A DNA stretch of 64,000 bases from an uncultured Duncaniella sp. (GCA_910586305.1 CAJUGS010000012.1:1-64000); one strand, 5' to 3'; shown: positions 43,793 to 53,171, counted from the first letter of the stretch. Notes: generated from the letters alone by a model not told the origin. Translations and numbers: made by a program.

Positions 43793-45853
43793 ATGAAACT
43801 CAAACATCTATATATGCCGGCGATGGTTCTCGCCATGGGTGCTGCCGTCACTTCGTGTGAGGACATCCTCGATACCGAGAACCTCTCGTCTGACAACCTG
43901 GAGAACGTCCTCTCCAACTCCACTGACGCCAGGAAGATGGTAAACCACGTCTATGCATATTTCTGCGAGGATACATACACTTCCCGTATGTCCACCAACT
44001 GGATGCAGAATACCGATGTGGAGATTGCTTCGATCAACATGAACCAGACCACCGGTAACGACCGTCGTGCCGTGTGGTGTCTCAATCCCTCCTATTTCTC
44101 TGACATCCGTAACGCGTGGGACCACAACTACGCTGCCATTGACTTTGCCAACCAGATCATCAAGGGCCTCGAGGCTCAGCCCCTCTTCCAGCAGGGCAAT
44201 GAGGACTACACTCAGATCTATGGCGAGGCCAAGTGTCTGCGTGCCTATCGCTACTTCCTTCTCTGCAACTTCTGGGCTGACGTTCCCTTTGCTACCGAGC
44301 CCACCACCCACGACAACCGTAACGATGGTGGCCGAGTGGACAAGAACATAATTTACTCCTACCTCATCCAGGACCTCATCAACTGTGAGGAAGGTATGCA
44401 ATGGGGCGAGAAGATTTCCACCGAGTATATGAACCGTGAGTTTGCTCTCGGCTTCATTGCCAAGCTCGCTATGTTCCGTGCCGGATACTCCATGCAGGCT
44501 GATGGTACTATGGACCGTTGCCGCATCTCCGACCAGATCGAGCCTGTCGTCTACAAGGATGAGAATGGTGTTGAGAAGACCGCACAGAGCAACGATGACT
44601 TCTATGCAGTGGCACAGGCCTATGCCCGCAAGCTCATCAACCTCAAGGGCCGTGCTCTTTCCACCAACTACAAAGGCATCTTTGACGCTCAGATCAACGA
44701 TTGCTCTGCTGCAAACGGTGATGTTCTTTATGAGGTTGCCTACGTGCCCAACTCCGGTGGCGACATAGGCTGGTGCCACGGTCTTTCAGTAGTTAAGAGC
44801 TCCAAGGGTTCCGGAACAACCTACACCAACATGGCCGCTCCCTACGCCGTGTCGTTCGACTCCGAGGATCAGCGTTTCCCCGTCACCTGCGCTATGTATC
44901 GCTGGGACGACGACAATATCCAGACTGCTAAGAACGGTTGGGCCATCGAGCCTGCCAAGTGGTGCCGTATGGACCTCTCCAACTCCACCATCGAGTCGAA
45001 GGGTACAGGTATCAATGACCCCCTCCTCCGCTACTCCGACGTACTTCTCCTCCTCGCCGAGGCTGACAATGAAATCAACAACGGCCCCACTGCCGAGGCT
45101 AAGGAAATGCTCCGCACAGTACGTGCCCGCGCATTCGCAAAGTCTTCAAAGGCTGCCGAGAAGGTTGACGCTTACGTAAACGCTCTTGGTTCCTACGATG
45201 CTTTCAAGGACGCTATCCGCAAGGAGCGCGCTTGGGAGTTTGGTGGCGAGCGTCTCCGCAAGTTCGACCTCATCCGCTGGAACTACTATGCTGACGCTAT
45301 CGTCAACACCCTCGAGGGTATGCGTGACATGGCTGTCAACTCTCTCCAGCTCGAGAAGTCAGGCGATCACTTCGTTCAGAGAAAAGACCAGATCGAGGTG
45401 CAGGACAATGGTGTTGCCTCAAAGCTTTACTATCAGGTGAAAAATGGCCGTGTTGAATTCCTCAACAACATCTGGACTCTCGTTGACGACTCCGACGAGC
45501 CTTATGCATCTGCCAAGTCATTCGCATCTACCGATGTCAAGAACAACTTCACATCCGACGACGTTTACCGCGTGAGCTTCGCCGAGCAGTTTGGTGCTAC
45601 TATCAAGGATGCAACCGGCAAGGTTGACCAGGTGGACGAGGAGGGCAACAAGCTCTATACCCTCACCGAGGGCACTCTCGCTTGCTTCTATGGCTTCACC
45701 ACAAAGCTCCACGGTACATGGAAGACCGGTACCGAGGACCTCACTCCTCTCCGTGGCAAGCCCGTTCCCTACGTGCTCCCCATTCCCAACGACCGTATCA
45801 TCACCTCTAACGGTGCTCTTGACAACAACGGTTATCTCATCCTCAACCCGTAA
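43793..45853 (+). CDS. susD: SusD/RagB-family surface glycan-binding lipoprotein
   Basis: A 686-residue outer-surface lipoprotein that forms the lid of the SusC transporter. The signal peptide ends MGAAVTSC (Cys22) followed by acidic EDILDTENL. The N-terminal SusD region has YGEAKCLRAYRYFLLCNFW, and the C-terminal half has the RagB block (PLLRYSDVLLLLAEADNEIN, IRKERAWEFGGERLRKFDLI), which is typical. It is longer than the usual 500-600 residues, with extra sequence in the C-terminal third. Confidence 0.94.
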   Translation: MKLKHLYMPAMVLAMGAAVTSCEDILDTENLSSDNLENVLSNSTDARKMVNHVYAYFCEDTYTSRMSTNWMQNTDVEIASINMNQTTGNDRRAVWCLNPSYFSDIRNAWDHNYAAIDFANQIIKGLEAQPLFQQGNEDYTQIYGEAKCLRAYRYFLLCNFWADVPFATEPTTHDNRNDGGRVDKNIIYSYLIQDLINCEEGMQWGEKISTEYMNREFALGFIAKLAMFRAGYSMQADGTMDRCRISDQIEPVVYKDENGVEKTAQSNDDFYAVAQAYARKLINLKGRALSTNYKGIFDAQINDCSAANGDVLYEVAYVPNSGGDIGWCHGLSVVKSSKGSGTTYTNMAAPYAVSFDSEDQRFPVTCAMYRWDDDNIQTAKNGWAIEPAKWCRMDLSNSTIESKGTGINDPLLRYSDVLLLLAEADNEINNGPTAEAKEMLRTVRARAFAKSSKAAEKVDAYVNALGSYDAFKDAIRKERAWEFGGERLRKFDLIRWNYYADAIVNTLEGMRDMAVNSLQLEKSGDHFVQRKDQIEVQDNGVASKLYYQVKNGRVEFLNNIWTLVDDSDEPYASAKSFASTDVKNNFTSDDVYRVSFAEQFGATIKDATGKVDQVDEEGNKLYTLTEGTLACFYGFTTKLHGTWKTGTEDLTPLRGKPVPYVLPIPNDRIITSNGALDNNGYLILNP

Positions 45854-45942
45854 TACCGGATTATTGCATGGACGCCTCGCGCGTCCATGCATACAATTCC
45901 ACTCAAATTACAATCTTTGAACATTTCAATCAATCGATTTCA

Positions 45943-47691
45943 ATGAAACTTACCAAATATCTTGTATGTGGTCTGCTTGTGACGGGTTCTCTCTCCGCAC
46001 TCACATCCTGCGAGGATGAAAAGAGCTATGGCGAACCCCCGCGCCTCTTCAGCCCCGTCGTGACTGTTACCACCAGCAGCAATGACCTGGAATGCAAATG
46101 GCAGGGCATCAATGGCGCTACCAAGTACGAGCTCACACTTCTCAAGGAAACATCTCTCGTCGGAGAGGATGGAAAGAATGTCTACAATACTGTAGAGACC
46201 GTCGAAGCCACAGCTTCTCCCTATACGTTCGAGAATCTTGACTGGGACGACCGCTATCGTGTGGACATCAAGGCTATCGGTGATGGTATCGAAAGCTATG
46301 TATACAGCGGCGAAGCAGTAACAATCTCATATCCTACAAAACTCAAGAGCGTTGCCAACGTGATTGATACCGGTGTGAAGATTGAATGGAACGAGGACAA
46401 CAAGGTGCCCGAATGGACCGATGTTGCCTACATCAACGTGTTCACACGCAACGAGGACGGCTCTGTTACTCCTTACCTCCGCGGTGGTGCCGACGCTGAG
46501 GCACTCTCTCGTGCCGACGAGGGCGAGGATGAAATCGTGAAGGATCCTATTGTCGCTCCCGAAGAGAACCCCGACTACTATTACACACTCACTGAGAACG
46601 ATATCCGTCGTTCGGCTTGCGAAGTGTACGGTCTCCTGCCCGCCACAGACTATCGTGTTGTCGCATATAACAAGGATGGTGAATATCGCGGTCGTCGCGA
46701 CTTCAAGACAAGAGAGTCTGAAGTTTATGAGAACCCCGACCTCGTCTATGATCTTCGTGTAGAGGCTGTCGACACTCTCAAGAACGATTTCATCGAAACT
46801 CTTCCCGAGGGTGCTGTTGTCGTGCTCCAGGGTGGCAAGAAGTACATCTGCTCCGGAACTTTAAAGTTCACTAAGAGCGTGAAGTTCACCACCGGTATGT
46901 CTCTTTCCGGCAAGGCTATTATGGCTTCGGGTGGATATGCCACTGAGGGCGACCTCAACCGTCTTGAGTTCAACAATGTTGTGCTCACCTGTATGCCTGA
47001 GGATGACTTGACCTCCAATTTCGGCGGCCGTTACATCTTCAACCATTCTAACGTCACCACTATCAATGACCTCGTTTTTGAGAGCGTTGACATCAAATAT
47101 ATGCGTGGCGGAATCCGTTCCCGTAAGGATGGTCAGGAGTGGAGAAACATCACATTCAACAACTGTACACTCGACTCGATAGGTGGTTACAGACTCGTTC
47201 ATCTTGATAATGCGAATACAAAGATCGGAACTCTCAAGATCACCAACTCCACACTGTCGAATGTTGATGGTATCGTACGTGCCAACAACCGTGACAATAC
47301 ATCCGTTGACAATATCACTGTAGAGGACTGCACCTTCGCTTTCTGCAGCAATAATGCCGAATACTTCGCAATGAAGCGCGATGGTTGCAACCCCAATCTC
47401 TCAATCAGTGTAAGCAACTGTATCATCGCTGGAAACCATCCCAAGAACACTGCTCTGGGTATCTCTGTAAACGAAGGCACAGTTGTCGCTACAACCAATG
47501 TATACGTTGCATCCGATTACAAGTGGACAATGACCGAGACCGGTGAAATCAAGACTCCTTTCGGCAACACCGAGGACATGACTCAGAAGATGAGTGATAT
47601 CTGGGTTAACCCCGCTGCTCTTGATTTCACTCTCAAGAGTGCACAGCTTCCCTGTTCACAGGCTGGTGACCCCCGCTGGCGCGTAGAGTAA
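45943..47691 (+). CDS. Surface lipoprotein with fibronectin-like and beta-helix domains (DUF4957/DUF5123-type)
   Basis: A 582-residue lipoprotein: MKLTKYLVCGLLVTGSLSAL then TSC (Cys23) followed by EDEKSYGE, an acidic stretch like Bacteroidetes surface-export signals. Residues of about 30-270 look like two fibronectin type III modules. From about 295 on there are beta-helix rungs (ITFNNCTLDSIGGYRLVHLD, ITVEDCTFAFCSNNAEYF) and the C-terminal QAGDPRWRV ending seen in DUF5123 proteins. Proteins of this build accompany SusCD in pectin loci and are thought to bind glycan. No catalytic residues can be named. I chose ATG 45943, since an earlier ATG would hide the lipoprotein signal. Confidence 0.78.
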   Translation: MKLTKYLVCGLLVTGSLSALTSCEDEKSYGEPPRLFSPVVTVTTSSNDLECKWQGINGATKYELTLLKETSLVGEDGKNVYNTVETVEATASPYTFENLDWDDRYRVDIKAIGDGIESYVYSGEAVTISYPTKLKSVANVIDTGVKIEWNEDNKVPEWTDVAYINVFTRNEDGSVTPYLRGGADAEALSRADEGEDEIVKDPIVAPEENPDYYYTLTENDIRRSACEVYGLLPATDYRVVAYNKDGEYRGRRDFKTRESEVYENPDLVYDLRVEAVDTLKNDFIETLPEGAVVVLQGGKKYICSGTLKFTKSVKFTTGMSLSGKAIMASGGYATEGDLNRLEFNNVVLTCMPEDDLTSNFGGRYIFNHSNVTTINDLVFESVDIKYMRGGIRSRKDGQEWRNITFNNCTLDSIGGYRLVHLDNANTKIGTLKITNSTLSNVDGIVRANNRDNTSVDNITVEDCTFAFCSNNAEYFAMKRDGCNPNLSISVSNCIIAGNHPKNTALGISVNEGTVVATTNVYVASDYKWTMTETGEIKTPFGNTEDMTQKMSDIWVNPAALDFTLKSAQLPCSQAGDPRWRVE

Positions 47692-47721
47692 CCCCTCTCT
47701 TTCCATCCATCACATAACCAT

Positions 47722-47750
47722 AAGCCCTCGCATCTGCGGGGGCTTTTTTT
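47722..47750 (+). terminator. Rho-independent terminator of the sus operon
   Basis: AGCCCTCGC (47723-47731) and GCGGGGGCT (47736-47744) form a 9-bp stem with one wobble pair, followed by a T tract at 47744-47750. Confidence 0.92.
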
Positions 47751-47777
47751 GCCCTGTCGTAGGTTCGGCCGTCGGGC

Positions 47778-47827
47778 ATGACACCGGCCCTTTGTCACAC
47801 CATACTGTGACAAAAAGCCGGTGTCAT
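47778..47827. repeat. 50-bp near-perfect palindrome downstream of the sus operon
   Basis: ATGACACCGGC (47778-47788) pairs with GCCGGTGTCAT (47817-47827). Inside, after a 2x2 internal loop, TTTGTCACA (47791-47799) pairs with TGTGACAAA (47806-47814) around a 6-base loop. There is no T tract, and a good terminator already lies upstream. It could be a REP-like element, part of a small RNA, or a second terminator. Confidence 0.8.
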
Positions 47828-48046
47828 TTACTCTGCCCGGATGGCTATCTCCTCTGTCTCCGGTTCTGTAATGTCATGATTGCAGAGTCCTTCTTCCTAT
47901 GGCCGCTTATCACAACGCCGCCACACGTGTGAATCGGCTCCTATTCGTGGCTTATTGGTCTCTGTCGTAGAGCTGACAGTCTCCGGTGTAGAGGAATAGG
48001 AGGAATGTGCTTTTGCGCGGCCAAGGACACATTAAGACATAACAAA
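47828..48046. other. Intergenic stretch without a convincing gene
   Basis: About 220 bases between the palindrome and the gapA terminator. The minus strand can encode a 26-residue peptide at 48032-47952 (starting MCPWPRKST, ending LYDRDQ). Without a visible promoter or homology this is only a candidate. GC content is high for an intergenic region, so a degraded gene, repeat element or small RNA is possible. Confidence 0.4.
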
Positions 48047-48079
48047 ATCCCTCCCGCGGTGACTTGCCACGGGAGGGAC
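48047..48079 (-). terminator. Terminator of gapA
   Basis: On the minus strand TCCCTCCCG pairs with CGGGAGGGA, with an imperfect inner extension, followed by TTTTG. It begins 27 bases after the gapA stop. Confidence 0.85.
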
Positions 48080-48105
48080 TATGTTAAAGAGGTATTTACC
48101 GGTTA

Positions 48106-49113
48106 TTAGCCGTTGAACTTCTTCATGCGGGCGATGAGGTCAAGCACCTTGTTAGAGTAGCCGATCTCATTGTCATACCAGCTGACAACCTTAACGAAGG
48201 TCGGGGTGAGCTGGATACCAGCCTTAGCGTCGAAGATAGAAGTGCGTACATCGCCGAGGAAGTCGCTTGAAACGACTGCGTCCTCAGTGTAGCCGAGGAT
48301 ACCCTTGAGTTCGCCCTCAGAAGCTTCCTTCATAGCAGCGCAGATTTCCTCGTAGGTAGCGGGCTTAGCGAGGTTAACGGTGAGGTCAACAACAGATACG
48401 TCGAGGGTGGGGACACGCATAGACATACCGGTGAGCTTGCCGTTGAGTTCGGGGATCACCTTGCCTACAGCCTTGGCAGCGCCGGTAGAAGAGGGGATGA
48501 TGTTGCCCGAAGCAGCACGGCCACCGCGCCAGTCCTTCATAGAGGGACCGTCAACAGTCTTCTGGGTAGCGGTAGTGGAGTGTACGGTAGTCATGAGACC
48601 ATCGGTGATGCCGAACTTGTCGTGGAGCACCTTGGCGATGGGAGCGAGACAGTTGGTGGTGCAGGATGCGTTGGAAACGAACTGCTGGCCGGCGTAGGTG
48701 TTGTCGTTAACACCGCAAACGAACATGGGGGTGTCGTCCTTGGAGGGAGCGGACATAACCACATACTTCGCACCTGCCTCGATGTGAGCCTGAGCCTTCT
48801 CCTTGGTGAGGAAGAGACCGGTGGACTCTACAACGTACTCAGCACCTACTGCGCCCCAGCCGATCTCGGCGGGATTCTTGCAGGCGGTCACGCGGATGGA
48901 CTTGCCATTGACGATGAGGAGGCTCTTCTCCAGGTCATAGTCAACAGTACCGTCGAACTGGCCGTGCATGGTGTCATACTTGAGCATATACGCCATGTAG
49001 TCAACGGGGAGAAGGTCGTTGATAGCAACTACCTCGATGTCATCGCGCTTGGTGGAAGCACGGAAAACGAACCGGCCGATGCGGCCAAATCCATTGATAC
49101 CTATTTTTGTCAT
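48106..49113 (-). CDS. gapA: Glyceraldehyde-3-phosphate dehydrogenase, type I
   Basis: A 335-residue glycolytic enzyme. NAD-binding GINGFGRIGR is at the start, the catalytic site is SNASCTTNCLAP with Cys151, and the C-terminal WYDNEIGYSNKVLDL is typical. An aspartate near position 33 (INDLLP) favours NAD over NADP. It is monocistronic, with its own terminator and a divergent promoter region shared with mscL. The gene splits the PL1 pectate lyase from the main pectin locus. Confidence 0.97.
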   Translation of the reverse strand: MTKIGINGFGRIGRFVFRASTKRDDIEVVAINDLLPVDYMAYMLKYDTMHGQFDGTVDYDLEKSLLIVNGKSIRVTACKNPAEIGWGAVGAEYVVESTGLFLTKEKAQAHIEAGAKYVVMSAPSKDDTPMFVCGVNDNTYAGQQFVSNASCTTNCLAPIAKVLHDKFGITDGLMTTVHSTTATQKTVDGPSMKDWRGGRAASGNIIPSSTGAAKAVGKVIPELNGKLTGMSMRVPTLDVSVVDLTVNLAKPATYEEICAAMKEASEGELKGILGYTEDAVVSSDFLGDVRTSIFDAKAGIQLTPTFVKVVSWYDNEIGYSNKVLDLIARMKKFNG

Positions 49114-49220
49114 AGTTTAAAGAAAAATTGGGTTTTATTCTTTAGAGTTTGAGAAATTTCCTATTGTCGAAACATTCGGCGACGGATATCACAAATGGTT
49201 ACCCTCCGCTTAAGTCGGCA

Positions 49221-49252
49221 CAAAATTACAAATATTTTCAGAAACAAATCTA
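49221..49252 (-). promoter_or_regulatory. Candidate gapA -7 elements
   Basis: Two minus-strand matches: TAATTTTG (49228-49221) and TAGATTTG (49252-49245). Either would give a leader of 100-125 nt. The 49114-49421 gap is AT-rich and holds only these and the mscL promoter. Confidence 0.5.
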
Positions 49253-49375
49253 TATTTTCATCGAAAAATATTGACCGTTTCGCCCCTTTTTGTGGATTTT
49301 TAAGCTAATTATTTTCGCGTTTTAAAAAAATTTCCAATTTATGTGAAAACCTGCCCGTCTTTGAATTTTTATTCG

Positions 49376-49383
49376 TAACTTTG
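49376..49383 (+). promoter_or_regulatory. -7 element of mscL
   Basis: TAACTTTG fits the consensus; the leader would be about 32 nt. The nearest TTTG (49360-49363) is only 12 nt away, too close for a standard -33. Confidence 0.5.
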
Positions 49384-49421
49384 GACGAAATTGTTTTTAT
49401 ACGAAAATAATCTTCTCAGAT

Positions 49422-49853
49422 ATGTCACTTGTAAAAGAATTCAAGGAGTTTGCAATGCGCGGCAATGTCATTGACATGGCCGTCGGTGTGGTTATTGGTG
49501 CCGCTTTCGGCAAAATCATTTCATCGCTCGTCGACGATATCATCATGCCTCTTGTCGGTGTTGCTACGGGTGGCATTAACTTTACCGACTACAAGTGGGT
49601 GATTCAGCAGGCTGTAATCGACGGTCAGACTCAGGAGATTCTCAAACCCGAGGTGTCGATGAACTGGGGCTCGTGGGTGCAGACTGTTGTCGATTTCCTC
49701 ATTGTTGCCTTCTGCATCTTCGTTGCCATAAAGGCCATCAATAAGCTCAAGCGCCAAAAGCCTGAGGAGCCTGCTCCGGTAGCCGATCCCGAGCCCACGA
49801 AGGAGGAAAAACTTCTCACCGAGATACGCGACCTGCTCAAGGATAAGAAGTAA
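49422..49853 (+). CDS. mscL: Large-conductance mechanosensitive channel
   Basis: A 143-residue channel that opens under membrane tension during osmotic downshock. The N-terminal helix is KEFKEFAMRGNVIDMAVGVV, followed by TM1 (IGAAFGKIISSLVDDIIMPL), a periplasmic loop, TM2 (VVDFLIVAFCIFVAIKAIN) and a charged C-terminal bundle (EPTKEEKLLTEIRDLLKD). The length is normal. It is divergent from gapA; the small secreted-protein gene starts 41 bases downstream and may be read through. Confidence 0.96.
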   Translation: MSLVKEFKEFAMRGNVIDMAVGVVIGAAFGKIISSLVDDIIMPLVGVATGGINFTDYKWVIQQAVIDGQTQEILKPEVSMNWGSWVQTVVDFLIVAFCIFVAIKAINKLKRQKPEEPAPVADPEPTKEEKLLTEIRDLLKDKK

Positions 49854-49894
49854 ACGTCGCCTCTCCCCTTAATCTACATTTCAACTTGTCTTTC

Positions 49895-50263
49895 ATGAAA
49901 ACCCCCTCTCTGCTGATGGTGGCCGCGTCTGTCGTGGCCGCCGTCCCTCACATACACGCTGTCGAGGAGTTTGTCACGACTGTCGACGGTGTTGCCGTGA
50001 CCGGCAAGGTCATTACATCGATAGTATTTGACGGTGACAATCTGCGCCTGACCTATTCCGACTTCTCGTCCGAGACCGTTGATATGTCACTCGTATCCGT
50101 CATAATAGGCCACGAGGCCGGGAGTGGCATAACAGATGTGGTTTCCGACGTTCCCGCTCAATCCGGCGTCTACAATGTCAGAGGCCAGCGCGTGGCCGAC
50201 ACTCCCGATGGTCTCCTTCCGGGACTCTATATCGTCAACGGTGAAAAAATCTACGTGAGATGA
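49895..50263 (+). CDS. Small secreted protein coupled to a pectate lyase
   Basis: A 122-residue protein of no recognised function. A signal peptide (MKTPSLLMVAASVVAAVPHI, then HA) is followed by a short beta-rich body (VFDGDNLRLTYSDFSSETVD). The C-terminal segment GVYNVRGQRVADTPDGLLPG then LYIVNGEKIYVR resembles the C-terminal beta motif found on many secreted Bacteroidetes proteins. The start is ATG 49895, since an in-frame TTG 9 bases earlier lacks support. Its stop overlaps the PL1 start by ATGA, so the two are translationally coupled. It may be an accessory binding or anchoring factor. Confidence 0.7.
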   Translation: MKTPSLLMVAASVVAAVPHIHAVEEFVTTVDGVAVTGKVITSIVFDGDNLRLTYSDFSSETVDMSLVSVIIGHEAGSGITDVVSDVPAQSGVYNVRGQRVADTPDGLLPGLYIVNGEKIYVR

Positions 50264-52146
50264 AAAGAAGAATCGCAAGCATAGTCGCAGGAGTGGCCAT
50301 ATCACTGGCCGTTGTCACAGGCTCGGCCTCAGTACCGGCCCATTCGTCGCTCTTCAACCGCAATGTCAATCAGATGCTTCTCACCATGAAGGACTGCTCG
50401 CTACGGTTCTACGACACCGCTGCCCTGTCGGCTCTTGCCTTCGACTCCGCCACCGGAGAGATGGTTGTGACGCCAAAGGAGGGAGAGTGGACCGACACCT
50501 ATGGAGCTGACCTTGCCGCAGTGGATTTTGCGAAACCTTGTGCCGAAGTGGCGGGAGGTGAGATTGTCAACCGCGGAGTCGAGATTACCGAGGCACGCCC
50601 CTGGTTGGAGAGCCTGTATGCCGAGTGGAAACCGATGTCCGGAGCTTCATCATACCGCGTATATATAAAAGGTGGCGCGTATGCTTCCCACACTCTTGTT
50701 GACCGCGAGCTCGTACGCGACTATGGCACATACGGACGTGTGGATGTCCCGGGCCTTCCCGCGGCCACCTACTCTCTGCGCGTTGTCCCGGTTGTTGAAG
50801 GTGTTGAGCGCGAAGAACTTTCTTCCACCGTCGAGCGTCTTGAAGTCCGGCCTCTCGATCGCAGCGGCTTCGCCTTTCTCGGCCATGAGGGCGGGATAGG
50901 AGCCTACAAGGACAATGGTGAGCTTAAAGACGACGCAAGGGTGATATATGTCACCTCGGCCACCGCTAAGACTGTCACCTGCAATGTCCGACAGAGCGTC
51001 AAGGACGATGTTGGCAAAGAGTTCACAGGTTTGCAGGCCATAATCACCGCCTATCAGAAAGGAGTAGAGACACGTCCGCTCGCAGTGAGAATACTCGGCA
51101 CCATAGAGGCCGGTGACATGGACTCGTTCGGAAGCAAGGCAGAAGGCCTCCAGGTGAAAGGGCGAAATGCCTATTCGCCGCTCAATATCACCATCGAGGG
51201 TATCGGAGAGGATGCTGCCATACGCGGATTCGGCATTCTTGTGCGCAATTCAACATCCGTTGAGTTCCGCAATTTCGCCGTCATGCTCTGTATGGACGAC
51301 TGTCTGTCTTTTGACACAGCCAACTCCCACTGCTGGGTACACAATATGGATTTCTTCTACGGATCCGCAGGCTCCGACAAGGACCAGGCCAAGGGAGACG
51401 GCACAGTCGATCTCAAAGGCCACTCTCGCTACATCACCGTGGCCTACAACAGGTTTTGGGACTGTGGCAAGACATCGCTTGCAGGAATGAAGAGCGAGTC
51501 GACGGAGGACTATGCCGACTATCACCACAACTGGTTTGACCACAGCGACTCCCGCCACCCGCGTGTGCGCACCATGAGTGTCCATGTGTGGAACAACTAC
51601 TACGACGGAGTCTCCAAGTATGGTGTTGGCGCCACCATGGGGTCGAGCATATTCGTCGAGAGCAATTTCTACCGCGCCACCCCCGACCCGATGCTGATAT
51701 CAGGCCAGGGCACTGATGCCAAAGGCTCCGGTACATTCTCGGGCGAAAGCGGAGGCATGATAAAGAGCTACGGCAACGTCTATGCCGAGAAAGGCTCGTC
51801 GTCCAACTACACCGTGATCACCCAGGAGCAATCGTCCGTTAGCTTCGACTGCTATCAGGTCTCGGAGAGAGGCGAGCGTGTTCCCGACACCGTCAAGACC
51901 CTCGTCGGTGGCAATGTATATAACAATTTCGACACTGACCCCGCTCTCATGTTCTCCTACACGCCGCTCAGGGCCATCGATGTCCCTGCGGTTGTTACAG
52001 GCAGCTTTGGAGCCGGCCGGCTCAACCACGGCTCCTTCACCTACGATCTCACATATCCGGGTTCCGACCGCGACTACAGCGTTGTGGCAGGTCTCAAGGA
52101 AACCCTTTCCACTCACATCCCGGCCCCCTTCACCATCTACCCGTAG
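50260..52146 (+). CDS. Secreted PL1 pectate lyase
   Basis: A 628-residue polysaccharide lyase family 1 protein that cleaves polygalacturonan by beta-elimination. A signal peptide (about 1-28) is followed by a fibronectin-like region to about residue 200. The right-handed beta-helix then shows GDGTVDLKGHSRYITVAYNR, DYHHNWFDHSDSRHPRVRT (catalytic arginine region) and VHVWNNYYDGVSKYGVGATM. It lies downstream of the small secreted-protein gene with a 4-base overlap. Its unsaturated products would suit the GH105 domain encoded at 37.4-40.0 kb. Confidence 0.88.
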   Translation: MKRRIASIVAGVAISLAVVTGSASVPAHSSLFNRNVNQMLLTMKDCSLRFYDTAALSALAFDSATGEMVVTPKEGEWTDTYGADLAAVDFAKPCAEVAGGEIVNRGVEITEARPWLESLYAEWKPMSGASSYRVYIKGGAYASHTLVDRELVRDYGTYGRVDVPGLPAATYSLRVVPVVEGVEREELSSTVERLEVRPLDRSGFAFLGHEGGIGAYKDNGELKDDARVIYVTSATAKTVTCNVRQSVKDDVGKEFTGLQAIITAYQKGVETRPLAVRILGTIEAGDMDSFGSKAEGLQVKGRNAYSPLNITIEGIGEDAAIRGFGILVRNSTSVEFRNFAVMLCMDDCLSFDTANSHCWVHNMDFFYGSAGSDKDQAKGDGTVDLKGHSRYITVAYNRFWDCGKTSLAGMKSESTEDYADYHHNWFDHSDSRHPRVRTMSVHVWNNYYDGVSKYGVGATMGSSIFVESNFYRATPDPMLISGQGTDAKGSGTFSGESGGMIKSYGNVYAEKGSSSNYTVITQEQSSVSFDCYQVSERGERVPDTVKTLVGGNVYNNFDTDPALMFSYTPLRAIDVPAVVTGSFGAGRLNHGSFTYDLTYPGSDRDYSVVAGLKETLSTHIPAPFTIYP

Positions 52147-52173
52147 TGTGAATGATTAGTCAGACGTAATTAG

Positions 52174-53106
52174 ATGGAAATGAACATATATGCAGCTCCG
52201 CTTCAAGGCTATACCGACAGGGTGTGGAGGGAGAATCATGCCATGGTCTATGGCGATGGTGTGACGGCCTATTATTCGCCGTTCATGAGGGTTGAGAAGG
52301 GTGATGTGCGCCGTCGCGATCTCCGCGACATAGAGCAATCTGATTCTCCTGAGGCTTTTCGCCTTGTACCTCAGATTATTTTTCGCGATGTGGACGAGTT
52401 TTCAATGCTTGCCGACGCTGTCGCCGACAGGGGCTACCGTGAGATTGACCTCAACATGGGCTGTCCTTTCCCGTTGCAGACAGGACGCGGGCGGGGCACT
52501 GCTCTTTTGCGCCGGCCTGATGTGCTTGCCGAAGTCGCTAAAGAGATGGAACGGCGTCGCGATGTGACGTTTACTGTGAAGATGCGCCTCGGTATGGAAG
52601 ATTCCGGCGATTGGACTGGCGTGGTGGATATTCTCAACTCCATGCCGCTGGCCCGCATAGCCGTGCATCCGCGCACTGCTTCGCAGGGTTATGCCGGACA
52701 ATTGCATCTTGATAGTTTCGGAAACTTTGTGGAAAGTTCGGCCCACCCGGTGGTCTACAACGGAGACCTGCTCACGTCGGCCGACTGTCAGCGGATTATA
52801 TCGGATTATCCTTCGGTATCCGGGCTCATGATAGGGCGCGGTCTGCTTGCGCGTCCGTCGCTCGTTGCTGAAATCAGAAGTGGCGAGGAGTGGGACCGCG
52901 ACAGGCGTATTGCTGCGGTGAAATCACTTCACTCCCGTCTTTTCGACCATGCCGTGGAGTGTTATTGCGGAGATTCGCAGATACTGTCGAAACTCAAGCC
53001 TTTCTGGGAATACCTCGAGCCTGAGATAGGCCGTAAGGTTGCCAAGGCCATCCGCAAAGCCGGAAGTGTTACACGCTACCGTGAGGCAGTGGCGGCTGTG
53101 AAGTGA
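52174..53106 (+). CDS. dus: tRNA-dihydrouridine synthase
   Basis: A 310-residue FMN enzyme that reduces uridines in tRNA. It begins MEMNIYAAPLQGYTDRVWR and has IDLNMGCPFPLQ with the catalytic cysteine in GCP, VKMRLGMEDS, IAVHPRTASQGYAG, VVYNGDLLTS and MIGRGLLARPSL, the standard Dus barrel motifs. The subclass (A, B or C) cannot be set by eye. It starts 27 bases after the PL1 stop. No function links it to its neighbours. Confidence 0.93.
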   Translation: MEMNIYAAPLQGYTDRVWRENHAMVYGDGVTAYYSPFMRVEKGDVRRRDLRDIEQSDSPEAFRLVPQIIFRDVDEFSMLADAVADRGYREIDLNMGCPFPLQTGRGRGTALLRRPDVLAEVAKEMERRRDVTFTVKMRLGMEDSGDWTGVVDILNSMPLARIAVHPRTASQGYAGQLHLDSFGNFVESSAHPVVYNGDLLTSADCQRIISDYPSVSGLMIGRGLLARPSLVAEIRSGEEWDRDRRIAAVKSLHSRLFDHAVECYCGDSQILSKLKPFWEYLEPEIGRKVAKAIRKAGSVTRYREAVAAVK

Positions 53107-53171
53107 CTGCAGTCCGTGAAAATGGTAGGAATAACCGTAATATTAGTAATTTACGGTTGAATTATTTTTAT

